Shown here: piece by piece, positions 11,387 to 24,150 of the stretch
Numbering within the stretch: position 1 is the first letter of the stretch
How the letters are laid out: each line of letters starts with the position of its first letter
NCBI GenBank assembly: GCA_036768485.1
Contig: JAVLUZ010000504.1
Location: 310,001 to 374,000, forward strand
Direction: 5' to 3'
DNA length: 64,000 nt
Source of the DNA: Mermis nigrescens
Taxonomy: Eukaryota; Nematoda; Enoplea; Mermithida; Mermithidae
Position numbers and translations under genes: made by a program
Notes under the pieces: model-generated
The model's input: the letters and a program-made list of their open reading frames with translations, nothing else
What the model was told of the DNA's origin: nothing
Databases searched by the model: none

Positions 11387-11952
11387 ATCAAAGCGTAAAG
11401 ATACTCCGATGGAGCAAAAAAGGCGAATATACTTGGATTCCTTTATTCTTAAGAATGTTGAAGGAGGGGGTTAGGGAAAATTTCCCTATACGCGCGAAAG
11501 CCGTAAGAATGTGCTAAACAGTTAGACTTCCTCTAAACAACGCAAAAATCGAAGTATATTCTGCGGCTTATGCCTATTTCTGTAGACTGAATTCAGTTGG
11601 CCTGGAGGTGTTAAGTTTACTCCGATAATCTTGTTTTCCATCAGAGCATTGTGGAAGGTAAGGTTTCGTGAAATAAATTATAAATCAATTGTTTAACAAA
11701 CATGAAAGCTTTTCGATTGTTCTTTGCGAAACAGCGAAAAATGTTTTGTGACTGAAACTTGATTTTGCACAGGCCGTAGAATATATTTAGATTTTCGCGT
11801 TGTTTAGAGGAAGTCTAAATGTTTAGCACATTCTTACGGCTTTTGCGCGTATAGGGAAATTTTCCCTAGTCCCCTTCCTTTTACATCCTTAAGAATAAAG
11901 AAATCCAAGTATCTTCGCCTTTTCGCTCCATCGAAGCATTTTTTCTTGCTAG
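11387..11952. mobile_element. Long-TIR DNA element flanked by TA, second copy
   Basis: Inverted arms of about 170-190 bp (11387-11570 and 11770-11952) mirror each other: 'gatggagc..aaaaggcgaa', 'agggaaaattt.ccctat', 'cgcgaaagccgtaagaatgtgct' and 'agacttcctctaaacaacgc'. The right end CTTGCTAG is followed by TA and the left end is preceded by TA. It is the same family as 327-1612. The centre is about 200 bp with no ORF, so this is a MITE. Confidence 0.7.
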
Positions 11953-12536
11953 TATTCTACTGTTTCGTAGCATGATCTTATTCTTAAACACTGCATTCTC
12001 ATTACAAAAAAGACAATCCAACTAACCCTAATCCGAGGAAAAACCTTCGTAAAAGTCCTTGTTGGATCGATTTAAAAATTAGCGTAAATATTTTCTCAAT
12101 GTAAACGGCAACAGTTTTTACTTTTTCTTCAACAGTTTGACGTTTCAATATCAAGTGTGGACATTGAAAGGAAGATAACAAGGGTAGTCAAAAAAGTTAT
12201 TCAATTGAAATTCACGCCAATGACTTTACTAACCTAATTAAAGCAAAATACTGCATCGACAGAAACAGCAAGCGAAAGCCAGGCATGGGGAAACAAACAC
12301 ACCAGTGTGTAAACCAACGCAATGATGTGTCGGCCTCCAAAAATCGCACGCAATTAAACAATGCACGAGAAAGCAACAAAAACTAGTAGTCAAGCAAGAC
12401 AACATGAACGATTCCGGCCACAAATCAGCAATCCGATCGACGCGTCAGCAAATGCAAACAATTTAAGAAAATTAATGAGCCACATACATTCCAAAAATTG
12501 ACAAACAAAAATTTGCATGGATTTAACAAGAAAAAA
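11953..12536. other. No gene seen
   Basis: AT-rich, non-repetitive sequence without a recognisable exon. A 61-codon minus frame (12238-12423) has no family resemblance. Confidence 0.3.
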
Positions 12537-13631
12537 GGCTGAAGTGCATTATGGGGGCAAGCTGCTCATTACAAAATAAATCCGATTCGAACAAGAGCGC
12601 AGCAGGGAGTTAATTACTTTGTTGACCAACCGGTCGACCAAAAAGACGCAGCGTTTGCTTTTAATTAGGTTATCGTATTCTAACCATACCTGGGCGTGGG
12701 GGGTTTGGGGGATATGCACCCCCGAGAAACCAAAATACCCCCTTACCAGAAATCAAAATACCCCCAAAATTCAATTTTTGAATTTTTTGTTTTTGTCGCA
12801 ATTTTTTGATCCCAATGGATAGTGCTCGATGAGAAACGTTGAAAAATGGTGTTTTTTCGCCATACCATCATTTTTAGGGCCATTTCTTGACCTTTGAAAA
12901 ATCTTGCTACCCGCCCCAGAACTTTGGTGCCGCCCACCTATGATTCTAACCAACTGAAAGCTAAAAATTAAACTAAAAACTTTTTAGGGTCGCATCAATT
13001 TCACTTAATTTTGTTATTTTCGAACTTACCGAAAAATTTGAAGCTTGATCATATATAATTTTATATGTATTGCATTTGAATTGACAATTTCCACCAAAGT
13101 TTACTTAAAGTCTATACAATAATGCGTTTGTAAAAAGTAAAAGTTTAAATGTCAAAAATCGTCTAATTAATGCGAAAAAATATACATCAAAATACATTGT
13201 CAAGTAAAGTACACCCGACATATCGATTGACAAAAATCGCACAATGTATTTCGATGCACATTTTTTCGCATTAATTAGACGATTTTTTGACATTTAAACT
13301 TTTTACAAACGCGTTATTGTATAGACAGTAAACTCTGGTGGAAATTGACAATTTAAATGCAATACAAATAAAATTAGATATTATCAGGCTTCAAATTTTT
13401 CGGTGAGTCCAAAAATAACAAAATTAAGTGAAATTTATGCGACTCCAAAAAAGTTTTTAGTTTAATTTTTAGCTTACACTTGGTTAGAATACGATAACCT
13501 AATTAAAAGTAAACACTGCGTCTTTTTGGTCGACCGGTTGGTCAACAAAGTAATTAACTTCCTGCTGCGCTCTTGTTCGAGTCGGACTTATTTTGCAACG
13601 AGAGGCTTGCCCCCCAAAATGCATTTCAGCC
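12537..13631. mobile_element. Large near-perfect palindrome (foldback element), occupied in one arm
   Basis: The arms 12537-13200 and 13241-13631 are reverse complements around a 40-bp loop, except that the left arm holds the 258-bp MITE at 12685-12942 plus its duplicated target. The termini are GGCTGAAGTGCATT and the inverse, flanked by gaaaaaa (12530-12536 and 13632-13638). Arms carry 'ttggtcgaccggttggtcaa'. No coding sequence is seen; the 62-codon frame in the loop region is a palindrome artefact. Confidence 0.85.
12685..12942. mobile_element. hAT-type MITE, CAYACSTGGGC family, copy b
   Basis: Ends CATACCTGGGCG and CGCCCACCTATG with the perfect duplication attctaac (12677-12684 and 12943-12950). 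It sits in the left arm of a palindrome whose right arm keeps the unoccupied site. Confidence 0.95.
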
Positions 13632-14369
13632 GAAAAAAATATTGGAATCGGTTTGATAGAGACAGCGCATAAGCATTACTATTATTATGAAGTAATTTGC
13701 AGGTAGTATCCTGAAACATATTTCTAATTCCAGTTAATCTTCAAAACATTGCATGTTTGCGAATAAAAATGATTAAAGATGAGTCAAAAATCTTAAAAAT
13801 AAAAAACTGATCAAAAAATAAGCAATACGGAGTTAAATATTGGCATTAGCAAACATGTGCATAATTCAAACTTCACCTCATCAAAGCTCAACAACCTCTG
13901 GCTATAGCAAAGTGTAGAGGTCCGATGCGTTATTCCGACGTTACGGAAATCAAATTTAAAAAAGAATACCCATACTCAATGCTCTGGGCGGAAAAGTGCT
14001 TCTAAGTGTAAACTTTACTCTTGCGCTAATAACGCAATATTGAGTGTATAGTAACAAAATAAACTATGATGCGTAACGCTTAGGTCAGGGCACATTTTAA
14101 GTATAATCAGCATGTTTCGCCTATTTAGCGGAGTAGCTGAAGAAATTTCTTTTTTCGTCTCGAACCCTTTACATTGAAACGATCACAGATCAAAAAATAT
14201 TGCGTTAAAAAACAAATTTTTTGTTTTGAGATATTGTAACCTTCTGCATTATAAAACCAAGTGGACTGCACAGAAACCAAAATTGAGTTAGGTAAGCTTT
14301 AGGGCACGCAAAGAGTAAAAAACACGTTTACTTTACACTTTTGTGCAACAACCATTATGTGTAAAGAAA
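13632..14369. other. No gene seen; decayed repeat text
   Basis: No exon recognised. From about 13970 the text resembles the old dispersed family described at 1-326 ('taaactttactcttgcg', 'aacgcttaggtcagggcaca'). Confidence 0.3.
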
Positions 14370-17300
14370 TTTTAGGGTCAGATTCGTAATCTACAACTCA
14401 AAGGCAACATTTTGAAAAACTTGGCCTTCCGCAAATTATTTGATTTTTCGGTTTATACTTTAGACACTCATTGCTAACTTGGTATAGAGTGTGAACAAAT
14501 TTTTAAAAAATCAACACCGAGTTTTTTAATAATCTATCGATTGAAAAAAACCACACCTCCCAGGTGTGTACCCTTGTTGCTTTGAGGGGGGACACAAAAC
14601 TCGCACTAGCTGTGATAAACATATATGAAAGAAAGGTGGCCAAGTATATTATAGGTAGCGCTATCGCGCTCGCTACCTATGATTTCTCAAAATTATATTT
14701 CATTAATCAACCAATAGACTTTCGACATAATATTTCCCTCAGTCAAATTCTATAAATCGTATAACAGTTTCCTCGAATCAATCATATCCTCTTACTTTAA
14801 AAATACATCATAAATAAAGACGAGTAATACAGCCAGCAAGCATCTTCGGAACGCGACACTAGGCAACAGACTCATCGTCAAGTTAATAAAGTCGTAAATT
14901 GAAATTCTTGAACATTTTGTTACTAGAGAAAATTAGACTAAAGGATTAAACCATACCTGAACACCCCAAATAAAAAGTGGGGAATCAATTAACAAGAATT
15001 GTGAAAATATACTTTTATCTGGTCCATATTATGTCATAGCGCTAACTTGCTCTTTTACGTATAGACAGGACAAAAATTGATCACTTTTCATAATGATTTG
15101 AATCATATACAAAGCATCTGAATTGATCTGAATGAATCAATTTTCCTGGTGTACACATATTATCACGCAATTTTGTGATTAGATTCTTTCAGAAATTAGT
15201 TTCTCGATAAGACTGATAAAAATATTCATCGCTGAGTGCTTAATAATAAAACAATACGAAAGTTTTCCCCGAAATATTTTTCCTTCAATTAACACCTTTA
15301 CATTTATATACAATGAGCAAAGCGATAAATAAGTGAGGTTCCGTAGTACAACGTAAAGCCAAAAAGAGTTATTTAACAGATTTTCTGACATTTTTAATTT
15401 ACTGTTTCCTCCAAAAAATGAAACTGACATTTTTCGCTCCTTATAATTTATAAAACATTGTTAAAACAGATGATTTTTCGCCATTCATGACTTTAAAATC
15501 AAAGAGACATCACAGTAAAAAGCTTAAGAGCATTTGGGCAACTCAATAAAGAATAAATTTAATTTTACGAAATACGAAAATACATAAAAATTTGTGACAA
15601 TCATCGAGAAAATGAAGACTGCTTAAACAGTGAGAGTCTGCTATTTTATTCAGCTGAATTGTTTACCAGAGTTATTTAAATTTCTCTAAGAGAGGACAAT
15701 CTTATAAAAAATTAGTTTTTGGATAGAATCAGGCGGCTATTTTTGAGACGAAATTCCCAAAAAAAAATATTTTCGAATACACTTGTGCTCTTGAGACATG
15801 ACGAGAAACAGCTCTAGGAATAAAGCTGATAAAAATAGTAAAGCGATTTTGAGCGCAGCTTTTTGTGTTAGCACAGAATGCGCGGAGGCTAATGCGCGAA
15901 ACAAGACGGATGAGTAGGCACGAATCAAATTAAAGGATTGAATTATCCGATTAATTGCGAATGTTATTGTATTTCCGAATGGGTACAGCTTCAATGCGCT
16001 TCAATTGGAGCGAAATGCTTAAATGTTATTGGCATTCATTAAAAAATTGCATGCATAATTCACAATCAGGATTTTTCCGACACATTAATGCAATTATTTC
16101 AAAAGTTTTGTTTGATAAAGCAAGTAATTATTTAAAATTTGTGCAGCTGTTTCCGCAAAGTAATGATAACTCCATGAATGGTAACATGGGGTCGAAACCA
16201 CACTCAAAACGCTAGCTGATCCTTTTGAATTATTATTAGCTGTTACTCGTATCATGCTACTAGATAGTTACAGATGAGAAAAGACAGTAGGAATACAGAA
16301 ATGAAGCGTTGTTTTACCATGCAAAAAGTTTTGAATTAAAAATTTATTCTTTAAATCTTAGAGAACTCAAAACAGACGAAATACAGTGACTTATTAAACT
16401 TTGTTTATTATTGGTTTAATTTTACAGATTAAAATAATTTCCAAAATCAAATTCCAGCCTACTTTTAAGTAATTATTGAAAAGATTAAAAATATTTCTGA
16501 TAATTCACAAATTCAAGTATTAATAAAATACCAGTCGAAAATAAAATTAGAACAATAAAACTTTTTTAACTTGCACGGGACTATTCCAGACTTTGAATCA
16601 GGTTCAAATTTGACGAGCAGTCGTCATTTTCTCTTATCCATAAATTCACAACTGAATCTAACCAGCCTATAAATTACATTGGATTTAAATAAAAAATCAT
16701 ATATACATTCTCATTGCAATTAGTGCGCCAAGAAGGGATCCCAGTCAAACATTTCTGCTACACCAATTGTAATTAACGCCAATATGAAAGAAGTAAAAGT
16801 AATATCGCAAATGACTTTTCTTAATAATAGACAAATGAAAATCCTCTTATGCAGCTAAGGATCCTTAGCAACATAATTGCTCTTTCATAATCAGTCGTAC
16901 GACGCAAGTAAAAAAAACAAAGCGCATTATGCTCTTAAGCATTAGGCTAATTAGAGATGTAGCTACTCTTTAATATATTTATAGCATTCCACTGTTTTGT
17001 CTGATGATATAGCTAAAGGCCGGACCAAAGCTAGAAATCGAATGAAGCGAATGTTAGTCCAAATTTAGTTGTTAATCCAGTACGAAGACTGCGTAGTAAC
17101 TAGGTTTTTAGGGGCTATTTCCATTTAAACAGGTATTAATTAATAATGAATGAGGAATGATTAAAAATAAATATTAATAAATAGAAATCCATGCCCATCT
17201 TTCATCCAAACAAAATTGGTATTATTACCGTACGTACCGTCGTGCTTTCCATAAATACATAAAGGTAGGTAGGTACTCATTGAACTACGATTCCAATGTA

Positions 17301-19400
17301 CACATTAGCATAATTCAGCTCTATTTCTTTTGAGGCTGTATTTAAGGGTGCTTGATACTATTTTCTTGTTTAGGCTTAGCTTGTGCGGAAACAGAATCAC
17401 GTATTTTCCGAATTTATTTTTCTTTTAATTTTTATTATTTTCTTTTCTTTTTTAATTTAGTTAGTCTATGTACAATAAGCGAAAAAAATCAAATACGACG
17501 GCTTCTCATATTCCGCACTTATCAAGCCTAAACAATAAAGTAAGATCAACCTATAGTCTTGAAAGAAATACTGCTGAATTATACAAGTGTGTACGTACCG
17601 GACATAACTTCAATTTATTGAAAGTTGTCGTACGGTAATCACAAAATCGTCTCTTCTAAAACCTTTGAATAAATTTAAATCGATTTCTATTTGTTTTTAG
17701 TATAAATTTTGCCTCCTTTGCCCGATTGTCCATTTTCCCTTTTCTGTGAGGTTGTGCCCACATTACCGAATTGTCCACGTCAGCTGAAACTGAGAATAAT
17801 AGAATAAGATATACCGCACTTACATACAAAAATGTTTTCTTCGATTAACTTTCTCTGCCAGCGAATAAAATCATAAAAAAGAAATATGAAACATATAAAT
17901 ATATCCCACTGCTAGACTTTTTACATGGTGTAATTTAATGTACAAAAGATTGCTGCTTACGTAGGACATATTAATTTTCTGGGTATATTCGTTCTGCAAA
18001 TAGAAATTGCGCGCCACTGAATAAAAGGGTTCGATAAATCAAAATTTGCGAATAAAAAATATCTGCTTAGTTCTTCTTGGATCGGGTCGCTCGTATAACA
18101 TGAATTACGCACAAGTGTTTACAGAACCTACCATTTTTGCTTCAGAATCCCTTTGCGAAATCCTCCGAACCCATATAGACTTACGACCCACATCCCGCAA
18201 CAACATTAAAGGCCATTATTGTTTGCCTTTTGTTAAGCTAATTTACAGAACTCGTTGAACTTTTTCAATCAAGTTACTGTAAGACGCGCTAGAGCCTTTG
18301 ATTTGTTTATACAAAACGCGAAGTCTTCGTTATTCAGATAGGCTGCTCATAAATTTTTCTAATAAAATACAGCGTTTCGCATAAGCTAGTGCGGTTTTCC
18401 GCATTGAATCAAAGTTGTCTGAAAATCAAAAAAGAGTAGCAGATGGGTCAGTGAAATTAAGAGGTTTTGCTAAAACGTATTTATTTGGTAAATTATTCTT
18501 GAATCGTTGCTTAAGATGAGATTAGGTAGAAAGGGATGTACATAGGTACAAACATATGTACTTACATAAAGTATCGCGTTAGCAAGTGCAAGCACAAACG
18601 TAGTCGCTTCTAGAACAGCGCTAATCATTTCCACGTAACTCTACCAACAGCAGCTGCAAATTTGTAAGTATTACCTGTTCATATGCAGGTAAGAACACAA
18701 GTGTTTAATAATGGATTAGTTCTCCTTAGTGTGTTTAGTAGTTTAAGAGTACTTCAAGCTCAATAACTTCATTATTAGTATTGTTTAAAAATTTTAACTC
18801 AGTAACAACTATTATGTGAAGGAAGGAAAAAAGTTGTCTTCTTATGACTCTTTCATTTTATAAGACGTGGCACGATGTTTAACGATAAAAGGATCTACAT
18901 TAATAGCTTTAACTAATCAGCAAGCAGAACTTAATCTAATCAGATTATATCATAATCTTATAAGCATATTACAGCTTAGCCAGGGCCACCTTTTTTAGCT
19001 GGGGCCTGCCTAGGACCAGGCGCCATGGCCTAGAAACTTAGCATGTACTGTGATCGTATGTATAACAACGCCATTCTGGCATTTGTTAAGCAATAAATGT
19101 TTTCAGCTCTTATTCGTATCATTAGGTAGCGCGTTAGCGCATACCTATAATACACTTGGGTACCCCTAAAAAGTGACCCCCTCCTACAGCTATAAGGGTA
19201 CACATCTGGGAAGTGCGGCTTTTTCAAAAGATAGACATGAAAAAGTTAGCTACCGTCTTTTTATACTATTTTATACTCAATGCCAAGCTAGTGATGAGCG
19301 TGTAAAACGTACACTTAAAATCTAAATCTCTATCTATTGCTAGCGCAGGGCTAGTTTTTTACAATGTTGCCCATGAGTTACACCAAGTAGATCTAGTTCT
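14370..19400. repeat. Pair of inverted arms about 310 bp long, 4.4 kb apart
   Basis: 14370-14690 and 19100-19400 are diverged reverse complements: 'aggcaacattttgaaaaactt', 'cactcattgctaacttgg', 'ccaggtgtgtaccctt' and 'ataggtagcgctatcgcgct' each have counterparts on the other side. It may be the terminal inverted repeats of an old large element, but the interior gives no transposase and no target duplication was found. Confidence 0.5.
14691..19099. other. AT-rich stretch with no recognisable gene
   Basis: Short open frames occur (for example 15179-15430 minus, 15737-15994 minus with a hydrophobic segment, 15955-16215 plus, 18046-18258 plus), but none resembles a known family and their base use matches the non-coding background. 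No recognised repeat copies inside. Confidence 0.35.
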
Positions 19401-19538
19401 ACAGGAAGACAAACGTTGAATTTTAATTTCTTAATTAAATCATCAAAGTGATCGTAAAGTAAAGAGCATAAATTTTTCTAAAAAGACATTCTGTTTTTTG
19501 AAATTTGTGCTGGTTCTCAAGCCACACTCCGCTATATG

Positions 19539-20058
19539 CATGGCGGGCGGCACCAAAGTTCTGAGGGTGCAAGATTTTACAAAGGTAAAAAATGGCCTTA
19601 AAAACGGTGGTATGGCGAAAAAACAATATTTTTTAAGGTTTCTCATCGAGCACTGTCCTTTGGCATCAAAAAATTGCGAAAAGAAACCAAAAAAATCAAA
19701 AATTGAATTTAGGTGGGTATTTTGGTTTCTGAGGGGTGCATACCATAGGTGGGCAGCACCGAAATTCTGGGGGGGTGAAAAATTTCTGGGAGGGGGTTAA
19801 AAATTTTAAAGGTCAAAATTGGTCTTAAAAGTGGTCGTATGGTGAAAAAAACACCATTTTTCGACGTTTCTCATCGAGAACTATCCAATGGCATCAAAAA
19901 ATCGCTAAAAAAAGCAAAAAAAATTCAAAAATTGAATTCTGGGGGTATTTTGATTTCTGGGGGAGGTATTCCAACTTCTGAGGGGATGCATACCCCCAAA
20001 CTCCTTCCACGCCCACGTGTGGTGCATGCCCCCGAAACCCTCCCCCACGCCAAGGTGT
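19539..20058. mobile_element. CAYACSTGGGC-family MITE carrying a nested copy of itself
   Basis: The outer copy runs from CATGGCGGGCGG to about CACGCCAAGGTG in reverse orientation relative to copy b. It is split by a second copy (19744-20021). The outer ends are diverged and no outer duplication is visible. Confidence 0.7.
19744..20021. mobile_element. hAT-type MITE, CAYACSTGGGC family, inner nested copy
   Basis: Ends CATAGGTGGGCAGC and GCCCACGTGTG. Flanks gtgcatac (19736-19743) and gtgcatgc (20022-20029) form an 8-bp duplication with one mismatch, made from the family's own internal 'ggtgcatacc' text. Confidence 0.85.
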
Positions 20059-20059
20059 T

Positions 20060-20639
20060 ATGTGTAAAGAACTGAGGTTGACAAAACAAGTTTAAGTCGG
20101 TTTTTTGATTATCCACTTCTCCGTTTATTAGTCGCGACTAGCAGACTACTCTAGAAATATGGTGGGTTCAAACACGTAGAACTCGACCACGTTTGTATAA
20201 AGTCAACATGGAGTTACTTCTAGTGGTATAAAATTTATACTCTAAAGATGAACAAAAAACATTTTTACCTTCTTTTCGTTTTCTAGCTTATCCAATTATA
20301 AATCAAGACGGTCGATTATTAGAAAAATAAATTGAGTCTTAAGGGTTACACATCACATCATACTTTGACGCGTTTTTTAAAACTCAAAACAAAGTTAGAT
20401 CTGGAGGTATAAAGTTCAAACCTGGGGTAAAGAACATGTTTGTTGCGCGTTTTTTGTCTGTCTAACTTCACAAATCGGGCCGTACTAAGTAATCTAAGCG
20501 TAAAGTCGTTTCAAGGGCTACATGCCGCATTTGATTGCGTTTCTCTGAACTTAAGAGCCAATTTCTGAGAAAAATTCGACCAACTTCGTGATAAGTCGAA
20601 GGTTAACCATATCTCAAAAACAACACATATGACACAGTT
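20060..20639. repeat. Old dispersed repeat units
   Basis: It contains units such as 'ttgacgcgttttttaaaactc', 'ggaggtataaagttcaaacc' and 'gtctgtctaacttcacaaatcgggc' that recur, diverged, at 24100-24150, 25260-25400 and 25690-25790. No coding sequence. Confidence 0.45.
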
Positions 20640-21589
20640 TTTTTATGCTGATTATTCTGGTACAACTCGCTTGACTTGAAAATCTAAAATCATTGTGCTA
20701 CAGTATGCCAAACAATAAATTTTCAAGTATTTTACAATTTTTTATTAGTTTCACTTAAATTCAATTTTCTCCGTAATAAATAATATCTTTTGCTAAAACA
20801 GAAATTCTTTGATAGAAGACGTCGACTGCTACCAGCAATAGGCAAAATATGTTAGCTTCGATTTACACTTTACACAGTAAATTAAACTGGTTCCATTTTT
20901 ATTCAAAATTATGAAAAATTTGAACAAACATGTGTACCCTGTAGTGTGATTTAATATACAACAATGACTTTTTTAGTTTTCATGTAGCTTCACAAAAATT
21001 TTCTTCGAAATGAATGTACCCTGAACTAGGTAAACAAGAGCCTGAATGACCCAAAGCATCATAATTTTCAACATAAAAACAGTACATTTGTACTAGCTTA
21101 AAAATAATTATCTTTGATTATCCTGAAATTTACAGGTCATGCACGCAAAGCTCATTGGTAGAAAATATTTCGTCTAATATTTTGTGTCATTTTGCTCGCG
21201 CATCAAACTTTGCGTGCTACAGTCAGCTTAATGAAGAAATTTGAATAATTTTTGCGGTTTTTTCGTACCTTTACTGAAGTTCGTTTTACTCTTTAAAAAA
21301 CGAATTAAAGCGGGTGAAACCATAATTACTTGGTACAGAAAATCTTTCGCTACCAGAAACATGCAGAAAATTTTTACATGCTTGAATTTACACTTTACAT
21401 TGCTATTTAGACCAGCTCAATTTTCGTTAAAAATAAGACAAATTTTGACAGATTCGTACTCCGTGTTGCGCCATTTTATTTATGATAAAAATGTTTGTAT
21501 TTTTATGTGTAGCTAATTTTTACGTGTGACTTTACAAAATTTTTAGCAGAACAAATTTACCGGGAACTAGGCAAGAAGCGTCTAATCAC

Positions 21590-21858
21590 CACATCTGGGC
21601 GTGGGGGGTTTGGGGGGGGGTATGCACCCCCCCCCCCGAGAAACCAAAATACCCCTCCCCAGAAATCAAAATACCCTCCCAGAATTCAATTTTTAAATTT
21701 TTTTGTTTTTTTTTCGCAATTTTTTGATACCAATAGATGGTGCTCAATGAGAAACGTCGAAAAATGGTGTTTTTTCGCCATACCACCACTTTTAAGGCCA
21801 TTTTTCGACCTTTGAAAAATCTTGCAACCCCCTGGAATTTTCTTGCTGCCCACGTATG
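21590..21858. mobile_element. hAT-type MITE, CAYACSTGGGC family, copy c
   Basis: Ends CACATCTGGGCG and TGCCCACGTATG with a perfect duplication ctaatcac (21582-21589 and 21859-21866). The related inverted unit near 23090-23117 reads across the equivalent site without the element. Confidence 0.95.
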
Positions 21859-22155
21859 CTAATCACTCTTAGTATCACAACTTTATGATAAAAGCAGCAA
21901 ATTTGTACTATCAATTATCACCGATTCTCCTAAAGAGTTACAGGTCATACATACACATGGCTTTTCAGTACGAAATTCTGCCTTTATTATTTTATTGCGT
22001 TATTTAACGTACGTATCCGAAATTGTATCTTACAGTATGCTTAACATTTATATAAATTTGTATGATTTTGGAGGATTTGTTGTTACTTTCGCTTGAGTCG
22101 ATTAGTTCATTAAATACGAGTATGAGCAGGTGGAACCATAATCATTTGCAGGGAG

Positions 22156-22330
22156 CAGGGTTGCCAAGTGCCTCTGTCAAAAAAAAACCCAATTTTTACT
22201 TCAAGCTGCCTAAAAAACCCTTCACCTAATGGTTAAGCATAGGCGCAAAAAACCTCAATCGCTAAAAAATGCCTCCAATGGCCTCAAAAAACCCCCAAAA
22301 TAGGGGAAAACCCTCAACTTGGAAACCCTA
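22156..22330. mobile_element. hAT-type MITE with CAGGGTTGCCAAGT termini
   Basis: Left end CAGGGTTGCCAAGT and right end ACTTGGAAACCCTA. Flanks gcagggag (22148-22155) and gcaggaag (22331-22338) differ at one base. The 175-bp interior is A/C-rich, with short 'aaaaaaccc' stretches spaced through it. Confidence 0.85.
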
Positions 22331-22450
22331 GCAGGAAGACCTATCGCTACCAGCAATGTGTACACACGATTTGTATGTTTGACCCTTTACAATATCATTT
22401 AAACTATGGTTCAATTAAGAGAAATTTTATAAATTCATGCTCAAGTGTCA

Positions 22451-23118
22451 TTTAAGTTTTATACTTTCTATCAGGATAATCCTAGTTTGAAACTCCATCA
22501 AATTTTCATCAACCAAGAGCTAGACAAACGCGCGTGTGAATTCCATTTTCAACTCTTATTCTACACACAAAAAACAGTAATCAACAAACTTATACATAAC
22601 CAAATTCATTGGTTATGCATAGCTCATGGTAATGTAAAGAGTCAATTCTGTAAGCGAAATTTATGCCATGTGAATATACATTCACCTCCTCCTATTCATT
22701 ATTCAATAAATTTTTGTCATTTTTTAGTTTTTTTGCAATAGGTAGCGTCATACGCGCGGGGTACAAGTTGGTTGAAACTTTTTTGAATTTACCTGCCTAA
22801 ATTTGTATTTTTGAGTTTGTCGTGCTTTTCTAATAATAACAACATTGCCTTTCTCCTATCTACACCAAAAATAATAACTTAACTACCAGTTTACAGAAAA
22901 CAAAAAATACAGTTCAGTGCAGATAACCGGCTTTACGAAAACCAGGCTTTTTCGTTTTATTTGAATCTAATAAAACTAAATTTTGGATTTTTATGATTTT
23001 CTAAGATAATGACATTTTTTACTTTACTTTTGAGCCAAGTTCACATAAATATGAAAAAGCAAAATAAAGGTACTTTTTTACTATAACAACTAAGGGTGAT
23101 TCAGAGACTTCTTGCCTA
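22451..23118. other. No gene seen
   Basis: A 98-codon plus frame (22445-22741) is open but has no family resemblance. A small hairpin (ataaccaaattcattggttat) lies near 22596-22616. Confidence 0.3.
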
Positions 23119-23284
23119 CAGTCTGTTTCACACATGTTCGGTCATAAATTTTAAAACTAATCTGCGACAATAAGCTGACAGATTTCGATTACAGCATTGA
23201 TCAGATATATAAGTATCGTAACCCTCGAATTACTGTCGATGAAAATTCTAAGAATTTATGCACGAAGTTATGTGAAAGAGACTA
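23119..23284. mobile_element. TA-flanked MITE, AGTCTGTTTCAC family, copy 1
   Basis: Ends CAGTCTGTTTCACACATG and the inverse ...CATAACTTCG-type text ending GACTA, flanked by TA on both sides. Copies lie at 24379-24544, 25425-25662 and 58613-58833. TA targeting suggests a Tc1/mariner origin. It interrupts the inverted unit of the complex repeat. Confidence 0.75.
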
Positions 23285-24150
23285 TAGTTTCCGGTACCTA
23301 CTTATGTACATTCGTTTTGATAAAAATTTTGCCTAAGTCACACGGAAAAATTAACTACACATAAAAAAATGCAAAATTTTTGTTATAAATAAAATGGCGC
23401 CACACTGAGTGCGAATTTGTCGAAATTTATCTCATATTCAACGAAAATTGAGCTGGTCCAAATAGCAGTGTAAAGTATAAATTGAAACATATAAAAAATT
23501 TTGCATGTTGCTGTTAGCCGAAAATTCTTCTACCAAGTATTTATGGTTTCACCTGCTTGAACTCATTTTTAATCAATAAACCGAACTTTAGTAAAGGTAA
23601 GAAAAAATCGCGAAAATTATTCAAATTTCAACATTAAGCATACTATAGCGAGCAAATTTTAATGCGCGAACGAAATGACGCAAAACATTAGACGAAAGAT
23701 TTTCTACTGATGAGCTGTGCGTGCATGATTTGTAAATTTTAGGATAATCGGAGATAATTATGCTGCAGTGCAAATGTACTGTTTTTATGTTAAAAATTGT
23801 GATACTAAGGGTCATTCAGACTCTTGTTTACCTATGCAGTTCAGGGTACATTCATTTCGGTGAAAATTTTTCTGAACTTGTATCTAAGGATAAGCTGCAT
23901 GAAAATCCGATGTTTTGATTACTGTAGCACAAAGAATTTTGATTTTCAAGTCAAATGAATTGTACGACGATATTCAACATTAAAAACTGTGCCACACACG
24001 TTGTTTTGAGGTAGATTAATTTCTGACTTATAAAAACTTATCATTGCCGAAGGTCGAACTACTCAGAAATTGGCTCTTAATACAGAGTCAGAGAGTTGCG
24101 CATTTTTTGTGTGTCAACTTCTCCGGCTATGAATCGGGTCGTGTCGTGTT

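Larger units (their letters stand above)
20640..24085. repeat. Complex repeat: about 535-bp direct units plus inverted copies
   Basis: Three diverged units follow each other directly (about 20640-21130, 21130-21950 including an inserted MITE, 21950-22450). Markers are 'cgctaccagcaat', 'gtttacactttac' and 'ttacaggtcat.ca.gca'. The sequence then returns in opposite orientation at about 23325-24085 ('gatgagctgtgcgtgcatga', 'ggttcaccctgctt' type text). Three unrelated MITEs have inserted into it. Possibly satellite-like; no coding capacity. Confidence 0.55.

Noticed and set aside
13105..13293. 62-codon minus frame
   Set aside because: It spans the loop of the 1.1-kb palindrome, and the same text is read on both sides.
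21586..21801. Short frames on either strand over the CAYACSTGGGC MITEs, repeated at each copy (for example 12743-12937 and 19498-19800)
   Set aside because: Each is a translation of the non-coding MITE body; copies differ by frame-breaking indels.
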